DNA from: Pegoplata infirma
Lineage: Eukaryota; Arthropoda; Insecta; Diptera; Anthomyiidae
Assembly (NCBI GenBank): GCA_963921195.1
Contig: OY992537.1
Location: forward strand, 97,856,736-97,920,735
Length of the DNA stretch: 64,000 nt
Direction: 5' to 3'
Shown here: positions 54,740 to 64,000 of the stretch, piece by piece
Position numbering within the stretch: the first letter of the stretch is position 1
Layout: the number at the start of each line of letters is the position of its first letter
Notes under the pieces: model-generated
Told to the model about the DNA's origin: nothing
What the model saw: the letters and a program-made list of their open reading frames with translations, nothing else
The model's database searches: none
Made by a program: the position numbers and the translations under genes

Positions 54740-57000
54740 GTCCTTTACATTCAGGCTTTTAATAAAGCCAATAATCCTATTAAAAAAAAAATGAATTAAG
54801 TGTCACCCCAAATGCTGAAGCCTTCAACCAGTCAGTCTTGGGTATGTACAAAGAATATGTTCTGCTGTCACCTCTATCTCGCATAATCTGACCGTGCCTG
54901 TGTTAGATAGATTTTTTTTCCTGAAGTAGTAAAGTAAGTTGCAATGCCCAGTTAGGTAGGACGCTTTAATGCGGAAAACCTTTTTGTCCAAGTATAGTAG
55001 CAGCTTTGCTGCCGAGTTGGTTGAAGTTATGAATCTCTTCGCTCGCCTTTGGCCATCTCAAAAGTACCAGTGTTCCATGAACTTAGATTCATTTTATATT
55101 TTCAGTTTTTCCCTAACATGATACATTGGCAGATCAAATACGAGCATCACGATTTGCCAGAAAATCGGCACGTTCGTTTCCCGTATGACCCTCGTGACCC
55201 GGAATCCATACTAGTGTCAGGTTAAGAGATTCAACACAGCTCATGATTAGTCCGGATGACACAATAAGCTACACACACCCCTCTTCAAGCAAATTTAGGT
55301 TGTGTTAAAATGGTGACGAAAACGGGTAATGACATTTCAGTCCTCTTTATTTTGAGCTTTAAAAATGGTTAACACGAAAATCCTAGCTGATCCTGTTTTA
55401 GAGTTATTGCTTAATATTTACACTGTTCGACAACAAAAACTTCCCAGTTAAGTATCCAACTGATTCTTATAGATTTTGCTCTCCTGAATCCAAATCTGCC
55501 ATCCAATTTCTTCTAGCACGTACCGTTTTTGAGATATTCGCTGTTAAAAAGTAAAAAAAAAAACAATAATTTCGCACTGTTGGGGGTCCACTATTATGTT
55601 GATTCCAACAAATAGGACTTGATTTCATATAAATTGGACCTCCTGATTCCAAAACTGCAATCCAAAGTTTTCTAGCATGTTCCGTTTTCGATATATTCGA
55701 AAATTTTCTTACGCGAATATCTCAAAAACGGAACATACTAGAAAAATTTGGATTGCAGTTTTGGAATCAGGAGGTCCATTTTGTTTGAAATCAAGTCTTA
55801 TTTTTGAATGAGAATCTGTAACAGTGGACTACCAACAGTAAGAAACTATTGGTTTTTTGGATTTTTAACAGAGAATATCTCAAAAACGGTAGGTGCTAAA
55901 AAAATTTGGATTCAGGAGAGCAAAATCTATAAGAATCAGTTTTTGTTGTCGAACAGTGTAATTATTTAGCAATAACTCGAAAACAGGATCAGCTAGGATT
56001 TTTGTGTTAACGATTTTTAAAATTCAAAATGAAGAGGAGTGAAATGCCATTACCCGATTTTGTCACCATTTTAACACAACCTAAGTTAGCTTGACTGTAA
56101 ACCTTTTGCCCTTCTTCGAAGAAATTCGGTTACACATATGTGAATGGCATAGAGTTCTGTCTGATATATTGATGGGGATTTTTCCATGGGCAAAGAACGT
56201 TGAATGTCGGAAGATACCTGCGCCTGAATCCTTATTGGTTTGCTTGGACCCGTCCGTATACAATATTAAGGAACAAGGTTTAGGGTCATTAATTAAAAGT
56301 TCCTCAATTTGCATGCTCATGCCCGTCGGTTACAGCAATGATAATTCGTCAGCGTATACGAAGGCCTTGAGACCAGAGTCGTTAGCTCCTCCAGCAGTTC
56401 ATCTATGACCATGGTCCAAAAGATAAGACACCACCTTTTGGTGGTGTCTTACCTTATAGAACTGATGTTCATAGCTGTTCTGACTAGGTTGAACGTAGTT
56501 ATTTTGATGTTAACATCTCCAGAGTCCAATTTATTAGAAGCCTAGGCTTCCAGCTTTCTCAATCGAATAATAAGCAGTGTTATCGAAAGCTCCCTGTATA
56601 TCGATTAAGGCACACAGAACAGGTTGTTTTGCCTCTATGGCCTTTTGAATCGATGTAACAATATGGTGGACTGCAGTTTCAGTATATTTATACTGTTGGT
56701 ATGCAAATTGACACTTCAAAAATGTTGCTCCGATAAAGCAGTCCAGTAGTTTTTCCATAGTTTTAAAGAAGAATGAGCTGAGACTAACTGCGGAGTGAAG
56801 ACAACGATTTTGACTTGAAAATATCTGTAAGTCTTAACCACTTTCTAATCCATATAGCTTCTACGGAAATCTTCTGACGGGATGTTCAGGTTGTAAAATT
56901 TAACTCCTGAGGAAGGGATAATGATCGCTTTTGATTTCGAAAAGGACCAATATACATTAGAAGTAAACAGGTCAATTCATTATACTATCTTCGATTAGAC
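54740..57000 (-). pseudogene. Non-LTR retrotransposon remnant: RT and RNase H (family LC), split by a foldback
   Basis: Minus strand: QFAYQQYKYTETAVHHIV and LIDIQGAFDNTAYYSIEKA (about 56590-56700) are RT motifs. PPKGGVLS (about 56430) replaces PQGGVLS. The active-site box reads YADE (about 56345-56358), not YADD. LYTDGSKQTN (about 56250) opens RNase H. A foldback then interrupts (55286-56093). RNase H resumes with VWIPGHEGHTGNERADFLAN (about 55165-55200). A Cys-His tail follows (AEHILCTYPRLTG, about 54840). Stops and frameshifts are scattered. Domain order fits the R1/LOA/I group. Confidence 0.88.
55286..56093. mobile_element. Foldback element FB1 family, copy 2 (808 bp)
   Basis: CAAGCAAATTTAGGTTGTGT at the left mirrors ACACAACCTAAGTTAGCTTG at the right. 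The arms pair over about 390 bp around 55715. Sequence is strongly similar to 5993-7020 (GAACATACTAGAAAAATTTG, CAAAATCTATAAGAATCAG). This copy lacks the MITE found in FB1. It sits in the RNase H of the LC element. No clear target duplication. Confidence 0.9.
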
Positions 57001-57300
57001 TTAGCAGAGGTTCTTAATAATATGTTAGAAAAATAGGTTATGAATAGAGGAAGTAATGTTTATGAACATTTATTTTTATTTTTTCCAGATCGTAGCTGAT
57101 TGGGAAGACTTCAGCGGGGAGTGAATTCCATATACAACTCGTACGACGGAAAAACGATGTTTCTCTTTAATGCGTTGTGCGATTTATCGGACAGTCGATA
57201 ACGAGCATTGTGATCTACTGAATTGACAAGTGTTACGAAAATACACCCTAAATTACCCACCTCCTGAGCTTTGAATACTTCCCTTGAGAACAACAGTAGT
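57001..57300 (-). pseudogene. Non-LTR retrotransposon 3' end of RT ORF (family LB, copy 2)
   Basis: Minus strand: RRTSCIWNSLPAEVFPISYD (about 57075-57145), the same terminal motif as the copy at 53200, better preserved. Downstream is a short 3' UTR. Confidence 0.85.
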
Positions 57301-57990
57301 GATAAGTTTAGAAAATGGTATTATTCCAAAGTTTTCTTTCATTGATGCACATTGAGTTTAACTGACTCGAATAAATCCTTTTAAATTTCCCATACCATTA
57401 TTCTCTTTTTGCTTCGTTCTCCACCTACTAACCCATTAGTAAAAAAATAGCACATTGTTTGTTTCGAGTACCTTTGCCGTTTTTTTCTGACCAGTTTTTT
57501 GTTGTTGTGTTTTGTTTTAGCCGCTGCTTTTTTTTGCACTTTTTTTAATCTTGTTGTTTTCAAACTTTTGTTTACATTCTTTGCCAGAATAGTCAAAGTA
57601 AATTTTTGTTAATTTTTTTTTATTTTGTTTCAGATTAATTTTTTTTATGTTCTGTTGTTACACACCGTTTGTACGGACACACATTTCTTTTTTATGTTGC
57701 CGCCTTTGTCGGCACAACTGACAACTTCAATCAATTTCAAAGTTCTCTTGCAACACAAATCCTGGCGAAATGTTGTTGATATTTTGTTACATGTACCTAT
57801 AGTAGATACATAAATATGGAGGAATATAGAAATTTTGTTATGTATGGGATTAAGGGTTACCTTATGTCGCATAGGATTTGTCTTTAAACTAGGGGATTAT
57901 GAAAATTGTTTTAAGTTTTTTTAGGTTTTAAGTGGCTGCTGATGCTTAACGTCAGCACACATAGACTCTAAGGTCCGTTGTCAAAGTATT
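57301..57990. other. Unrecognised DNA, no gene supported
   Basis: Overlapping short frames on both strands have no family motif. It includes GTTTTTTGTTGTTGTGTTTT at 57493. Confidence 0.45.
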
Positions 57991-58160
57991 TGTCAGATAA
58001 GTGTTGGTGGCGAGCTAGCGTATCAAACAGGTGTCGTAGGTTCGATTCCCACCAAAACTCTTGGTCGATTTCGCTACAACGAGACGACGATCACTGTTAC
58101 AAGGTCTCGGTTGGGTTGGAATTATAAAAAATGATTTTTAATTAAATGAAAAAAAAAAAA
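57991..58160 (+). repeat. Possible tRNA-derived SINE with A-rich tail
   Basis: A perfect B box, GGTTCGATTCC (58039-58049), follows GTTGGTGGCGAGCTAGCGTA, whose TGGCGAGCTAG is a weak A-box candidate. TTGGTGG and CCACCAA (58049-58055) can pair. The unit ends in GAAAAAAAAAAAATAATAAA near 58147. It does not fold as a normal tRNA. Confidence 0.5.
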
Positions 58161-58913
58161 TAATAAATATAAACCACTTGATCAAAATTATTATTATTAT
58201 TTGCCCGCTTTTCACCTTCGGGATTTTGAATTTCTATATGGGACATTCCATGTCAAATCGGACACTTTGAAAATTTTTTTTTTAGATTTTCCCAATTTGT
58301 TTACAGTTTTTAGTACCCTTCGAAAATTCCTTCGTGGTAAATTTTCAGATTTTTTTGATGACCCGTTTAAAAGATATCGATTTCTTAAAAATTGCTAGTT
58401 TGTTCTTTATTCAAACTTCTTTTACTCATAACTTCTTCAATATTGGTCCAAATTACAATTTTTTTTTCCAAAATTTTTTTTTTAAGTAGTTTTCAAAAAA
58501 AAAATCCAAAAAAATTCTTAAAAGTGCTCTAGTATGCGATTTTTAAGTTTTAAAATTTAAATCTCATTTTGGAAATTGTATGTACTCTTTGATTTTTTTA
58601 AAATTTTTTTGTGTAAAACTTCTATCGATTCTACTAATTTTTTGCCCAGTAGGATCGTGCAATAACGATTATTACTATATTTTAAAATTTTTTGAAAAAA
58701 ATTTATTGTAATTTTCCAATCTTAAAATCATTTCTACTGCTCGAATGGGTCGTCATAGAGGGGTCCTTTATAAGACCGACCCCCATTAATTTTTACTCTT
58801 AACATTTCTTTGGAACAAGCTAATACCCTATCTCCAATTTCTAAGGGGGCTCCCACACAAAACGACATTTTTTAAAATTTGTTCCAACCGCTTCTACCGC
58901 TCTAACTGCTCTA

Positions 58914-59796
58914 CACTCAAAAAAATACGTTAGTAGATTTACTAATTTTTTTTTGCTAATGCTAGTTAGCTAACTTTTAGCAAATTTTTAGTTGAGATTA
59001 GCATGTTAGCAAAAAATTCTTGTAAACTTCATTTAGCACATTAGCAATTTTAAACAAACGTTGAACTAATTTCTTTTGCTAAGATTTGAAATTGAGTTGA
59101 CAACATTTTTACAAGATTTTTTGCTAACATTAGCAAAAATAAATGGTAAATTTTTTTTTATTTTCAGAAAACTTAAAATGGCTCTATCTCGGAAACTAAG
59201 CCAGATAGAGCAAAATGGAGGGCATTTTTGGTTCTTAGAATTGCCATACTTTCGCGGGTCCTCTTCACATGTGTGGACCCTAATGGGCCCTAACTTTGGA
59301 TCCAAAAAAGTTAGCATTCCCGAAAATTTTAAAATGCTCATATCTCGGTAAATATGGCCGACACAACAAAAAGTCTAAAAGCGTTTTTGTAGCTCTCAAT
59401 ACGTAGAACAAGACCGCAAAATAGTCAAAAGCTCTCCGAGTAATATTTTTGAAGTTATCGAGTTTTTTAATTCTCAAGACCCCAGTGGTCCCCTATAATC
59501 ACGTATCTCAAAAACTAAGCAAGGTAGAGCGAAACGGACACAAATTTTGGATCAAAAACTATGAGGATTTTTAAGGAACCCAACTAGGTCTAGGCCCCTC
59601 GGGGTCTGGACCTATCGGGTCCGAACCCAATGGGGTCCTCAAATGTGTCAAAAAAAAAGAAAAAAATTTGTTAACTAATTATTGGCAAAACATTTTTGCT
59701 AACTTTAGCAAAAAAATTGTGGGTTCAAAATCAGCAAATTTTTTTGTAGGTTTACAAGCTTTTTTTGCTAACATTACAGTTTTTTGTTTTTGAGTG
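58914..59796. mobile_element. CACTC-type MITE with GACCCC module (883 bp), TA-flanked
   Basis: CACTCAAAAAAATACGTTAG at the left and TTTTGTTTTTGAGTG at the right, with TA at 58912-58913 and 59797-59798. Flanks are GCTAA/TTAGC motifs, the centre the GACCCC module. The right arm of the enclosing foldback preserves the uninterrupted site (complement CTGCCCTAAGAGTGCCC against CTGCTCTAATAGTGCCC). Confidence 0.92.
59161..59650. repeat. GACCCC-rich module, best-preserved copy
   Basis: It includes CGGAAACTAAGCCAGATAGA, TGGACCCTAATGGGCCCTAA, ATGGCCGACACAACAAA, AAAACTAAGCAAGGTAGAGC and AATTTTGGATCAAAAAC. Related blocks are at 7440, 19930 and 21291. Confidence 0.7.
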
Positions 59797-61068
59797 TAAT
59801 AGTGCCCTTAGAGCAACAAAATGTATGACCGACCCACAATATTTTTTTAGTCCAAACATTTTCTCTGAACACACCTACCCTCTATCTTTAACTATTAACG
59901 CGGTCCCCATACAATTTTTTTTATTTTTTGTAAATTTTTTTTATTTAATCAGCTTCTACCGGTCCAATGGTGCGTCCGAGAGGGGTCATTGGTGGGACCG
60001 ACTCCCATTTAATTTTACCATACAACATTTTTTTAAAACATACCTACGGCCTATCTCCACTCCCTAAGTAGGCTTCCATTCAAAATTACATTTTTATAAA
60101 ATTTGCTCCAACTCTTATTTGTATGGGAGCCTACTTAGGGAGTGGAGATAGGGCGCAAGTATGTTTTAAAAAAATGTTGGAGGGTAAAAATAAATGGGGA
60201 GCGGTCTCACTAATGACCCCTCTCGGACGCAACATTGGACCGGTAAAAGCTGATTAAATTAAAAAATTTATAAAAAATAAAAAAAAAAATTTATGGGACC
60301 GCCTAAATAGTTCAAGATAGAGGGTAGGTGTGTTCAGAGAAAATGTTTGAACTTAAAAAAATATTATGGGTCGGTCATACATTTGATTGCTCTATGGGCA
60401 CTCTTAGGGCAGTTATAGCGGTTGAAGCAAATTTTAAAAAATGTCGTTTTGTGTGGGAGCCCCCTTAGAAATTGGAGATAGGATAATAGTTAGTTCCGAA
60501 CAAATGTTTAGACGTAAAAAATAATGGGGGTCGGTCTTGAAAATTACTACTCTATGACGCACCATTGGAGCAGTAGAAATGATTTTAAGATTGGAAAATT
60601 ACAATTAAATTTTTTCAAAAAATTTAAAAAAATAGTAATAATCGTTATCCCACGATCTTCCTGGGCAAAAAATTTGTAGAATTGATAGAAGTTTTACACA
60701 AAAAAATTTAAAAAAAATCGAAGAGTACAAACATTTTCAAAAGTGAGATTTAAATTTTAAAACTTAAAAATCGCATACTAGAGCGCTTTTAAGAATTTTT
60801 TGGGATTTTTTTTTAGAAAGTACGTAAAAAAACAAAAATTTTGAAAAAAAAATTTAAATTTGGACCATTATTGAAGAAGTTATGATTAAAAGAAGTTTGA
60901 GTAAAGGAACAAACTACCAATTTTTAAAAATTCGATATCTTTTGAACGGGTCATCAAAAAATTCTGAAAATTTATCACGAAGGAGTTTTCGAAGGGTACT
61001 AAAAACTGTAAACAAATTGGAAAAATCTAAAAAAAAAATTTTCTAAGTGTCCGATTTGACATGGAACA

Positions 61069-61448
61069 ATATATAATTTTCACATGGCAACTCTGTTTAG
61101 ATATTTGAATGCATTTACATTAGGTATGCTTCAGTTAGATAAAATAGAAAAAAATAACATTACTAAAAAATACTGAAGAAGACAAAAACAAATAAACAAT
61201 TTACCTATGAGTTTTGCTGATAGGTGCAAAAATATTTGTTTTTGTGATAAAAATTGAAAAATATTCTGGAACATAAAAAGTTTGTGATTGCTCATTTTTC
61301 AATTAAAGATGTTTAAAGCTCTAAAATTTTTTATCCCAAACAATTATTTTGAAAGGTTTGAGAAATCGTGATTCGAAGATTCCAAATTAAAATCCAAAAA
61401 GATAAATTTTAGTTTGAAAAATATCAAATAAAATTTGACTAATATATA
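61069..61448. other. AT-rich DNA, no gene supported
   Basis: Around 61370-61440, GATTCGAAGATTCCAAATTA and GATAAATTTTAGTTTG recall the GATCAATTGTAATTCG array. Confidence 0.5.
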
Positions 61449-62310
61449 TGGGGCATTCCAGGCCAAATCACTCACTTTTAGACCCGACCCCTTTCGATTT
61501 ATTCTATTTTTGGATATGTTTTAGTACTTATTAAATGTAACTTGGACACCAATTTTCAGCCTTTTATTCCAAGATGGTGTTGAGTAATCAATTTTTCAAA
61601 ATGGCGATTTTTTCAAAAAAATTAAAAAATTGAAATTTTCAATTAATTTTAAAAAGTTAAAAATATAGATATCTTAAAAAAAGTTGGACAACGTTTTGTT
61701 GGTATTTAAATGTAGTTTTAGAAAAAAATATTAAAAAAATTATTGGAAGTAACTTATTTTTTAACGTTTAAAAATTAAAATTGACTTTTTAAAAAAGTCC
61801 GAAACCTTCGATTTTTTTTTTAAAAAGCCTAAAAGTTCTACTCTAAATTACGCAACTTTTAAGCCATAAGTCGAGATGTGATCGCAATTCGTTATAATTT
61901 TTTTCAAATTTTGAAAATTGCACCCTTTTATTTTTTGACTCTGATTTATTTTATATGGTGCTCCAAAAAAATTAAATTGGTAGATACTGACCCTAGCTTA
62001 CCCTAGATATATTAATTTCGAGGTAAAAATTCGCCTCACAAAAATTAAGAACGATCGGACATCGGTAAGGTGTTCCGCATGGGCCCTGAAGTTTAGAAAA
62101 CGGATTACAAGGAAAAATATGATTTTTTTTCTGTTTTCTCAATTTTTTTGGTATTTTAAGTTAAGTTTAAATTCAAGTTGTTACAGAATTATAATACGGA
62201 GTAAAATGCCTCTATAATAAGGTACCAATAACTAAAATCGGTTGAAAATCAGCCAAGTTATTACAACTTCCCCAGGCATCTAACGTGTGGCAGACCACTT
62301 GATTAAGCAA
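61449..62310 (+). mobile_element. Element with GGGGCATTCCAGGCCAAATC end (half element)
   Basis: Its first 20 bp resemble the FB-C terminus, and GTTTTAGTACTTATT and AATTTTCAGCCTTTT occur in the same order as in FB-C. No mirrored arm or right end is seen, so it may be one arm only. Confidence 0.5.
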
Positions 62311-62453
62311 TACAATCCGATTTTTGAAATTCATTGAAACTTCCTACTGTAATAGCATTTTTTTATTCTTCAAGTTCAAATGTAATTAGATGACGAGTAT
62401 TTTTCATATTGTGTTTTGCTAACATGTTTTAAATTAATGCTAAAAATGCCTGC

Positions 62454-63245
62454 ACTCAAAAAAAAAAGTTTGTAAAATGACATAAAATCCCCGTGATTTT
62501 ACGGGGCAGGTTTTGTAAAATATGTACTAGCAAGAATCCCCGTAATGTTACGGGGATAATTTGTAAATTGATTTAACAAAAGAAAATGTAAATTTACAAT
62601 TTTTTTTGTAAAATATTAACTTCGAGGTGAACATTTTTTTTGCAAATTTACAAAAAATTTGGTAAATTACAAAACAAAATTGTAAACTTACTGAAAAAGG
62701 TTGTTATTTTACAAAGAAAAAAATAGAAAATGAAAAAAATAAATTGTAGATTAACAAATTATTTGGTTAAACTACTGTTTTTACCGCAAAAAAATATTGA
62801 AGAACACGTATATTTACAATAAAAATTGTTAATTTGCAAAAAAAAAATAAAATTTACAAAACAAATTGTAAACTTACAAAAAAAATGTAAATTTACAAAA
62901 CAAAGTAGAAAATCAAAAAACAAAATTGTAAATTTACAAATTGTTTGGTTAAACTACTGTTTTTTATGGCAAAAAAATTGTATATTTACAATAAAAAGTG
63001 GTAAATTTACAATTTTTATTGTAAATATACCGTTTTTTCTTATTTTTTTGCCCTAAAAACAGTAGTTTAACCAAATAATTTGTAAATTTACAATATTGTT
63101 TTTGTATTTTCTACTTCATTTTTGTAAAATTACAACTTTTTTCTGTAAGTATACAATTTGGTTTTTTAAATTTTCATATTTGTTTTGTAAATTAAAAAAA
63201 AAATGGTTTATTCACATATTTGTTTTGTAAATTTAAAGGTTTTTT
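62454..63245. mobile_element. CACTC-type palindromic MITE, right-truncated
   Basis: CACTCAAAAAAAAAAAGTTT at the left, then ATCCCCGTGATTTTACGGGG and ATCCCCGTAATGTTACGGGG hairpins, and GTAAATTTAC-type motifs. The middle turns near 63005, with GTTAAACTACTGTTTTT mirrored by AAAAACAGTAGTTTAAC. No right terminus was found. Confidence 0.6.
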
Positions 63246-64000
63246 TTCCATTGGTGCATCTTATTTTTCCTTCTTCGGCAGCTGGAGTAGCACATCAACA
63301 ACCTGAAATGATTTTTTTTTTCACTTGAACACTTTTAACATACTTTTTAAAGTATAACACTGCACTTTTTTTATTTTTTTTCGGCATTTCGTTTTCTTAA
63401 GTAGAACATATGAGAATTGCGAAGGAGGCTACACAAGAAATTTCTTTTATTTTCAGGAAAAATTAGTCAAAAATAACATTTTTTTTTAATTTTTAATTAT
63501 TTTCACAAGTATTTTTAAAAAATCGGAAAAAAAAATGTTGGATATTGTAGATTGGATGTTTAAGTACCTGTTAAAATAAGAAAAACTTAATTTTTCATAA
63601 TTGGCAGCTTTTTATTGACATTTTAGGTGCCAAATTTAAAAAAGAAATCACCAAAAAAATATGGTAAAATTACCAAAAAAAATTGTAAAAATACAAAAAA
63701 AATAGAACAATTATATAGTAGAAAAACATAAAAGTTGTGGTATTTTACTTAACGCAAATTACCAACAAATGGTGTAAAAATTATTTTTTTTTTCTAAAGT
63801 TTACAATTAGTTGAAAAATTTTTGTGTCCGGAACTTAAAAAATCTCCAAAAATTTTTTTCATGGAATTTTTTATTTATAAAAAATTATTTTTAACTAAAT
63901 TTTTTACTCCAAAACGCAAAAAAATTCTGAACTTAGAAAATTTTTGCGTGTCCTATTGTTGAATAATTATTTTTTTTTTTTGTAAAACAACATTAATTCT
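63246..64000. other. A/T-rich DNA, no gene supported
   Basis: Long A and T runs with ATGGTAAAATTACCAAAAAA near 63660. No frame or element end was recognised. Confidence 0.5.

Larger units (their letters stand above)
58240..61068. mobile_element. Foldback element FB-C with a MITE in the left arm (2.8 kb)
   Basis: GGGACATTCCATGTCAAATC at the left mirrors GATTTGACATGGAA at the right. The turn is near 60099 (AAGTAGGCTTCCATTC / GGGAGCCTACTT). The left arm is about 973 bp after removing the 883-bp MITE and one TA, and the right arm about 969 bp. Blocks such as TATCTCCACTCCC, GAGAGGGGTCATTGGTGGGA and TTTTTTGATGACCCGTTTAA pair. No coding capacity; short frames are chance. Ends resemble those at 33412 and 61449. 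Confidence 0.92.

Noticed and set aside
56425..56450. Strong hairpin AAGACACCACC-TTTT-GGTGGTGTCTT resembling a bacterial terminator
   Set aside because: It lies in the RT coding remnant at the PQGGVLS position and has no bacterial context; the symmetry comes from the codons.

Overview
The window is AT-rich eukaryotic nuclear DNA with no intact host gene. It looks like intergenic, intronic or repeat-rich DNA from a dipteran insect, most likely a higher fly. The fly assignment rests on many mini-me/DINE-1-like elements (conserved core ending TATATACTTTATGGGGTCC, next to GTCY proto-microsatellites), on decayed RNase H-bearing non-LTR retrotransposons with AACCTAACCTAACC tails, and on tRNA-like B boxes. 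The species cannot be told from the sequence. Every long reading frame I examined is a retrotransposon remnant, a decayed element protein, or translated low-complexity DNA.

Layout. 1-10 kb: mini-me elements broken open by a 1.56-kb hAT-type element (8-bp duplication) and by a 1.06-kb TIR element, then a foldback element with a MITE in one arm. 10-13 kb: nested mini-me copies, a foldback MITE, and a 2-kb satellite of about 47-bp palindromic monomers rich in TATCGATA. 13-22 kb: CAGCAGA-rich repeats, CACTC-type MITEs, a hAT MITE with an 8-bp duplication and further mini-me copies. 22-26 kb: about 140-bp tandem units and a 1.1-kb array of 16-bp GTACC-TTTTATAAAAA monomers, bounded by mini-me-like ends. 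26-31 kb: dispersed repeats, a hAT element and palindromes. 31-33 kb: a 1.8-kb TIR element with a decayed coding segment. 33.4-36 kb: a foldback element holding a TA-flanked MITE which itself holds a 999-bp palindromic hAT element, three levels deep. 38-39 kb: another foldback. 42-57 kb: decayed non-LTR retrotransposons of at least three families on both strands, broken by hAT and foldback insertions. 58-61 kb: a 2.8-kb foldback with arms of about 0.97 kb once an 883-bp MITE is discounted.

How the parts fit. The nesting gives relative ages. Several insertions can be checked internally, because an empty site survives in the opposite arm of the palindrome or in a second copy. Target duplications fall into two groups: TA with C-starting TIRs (Tc1/mariner-like), and 8 bp with TAG-starting TIRs (hAT-like). 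Family assignments from TIR and duplication size are inference; no transposase was recognised for these elements.
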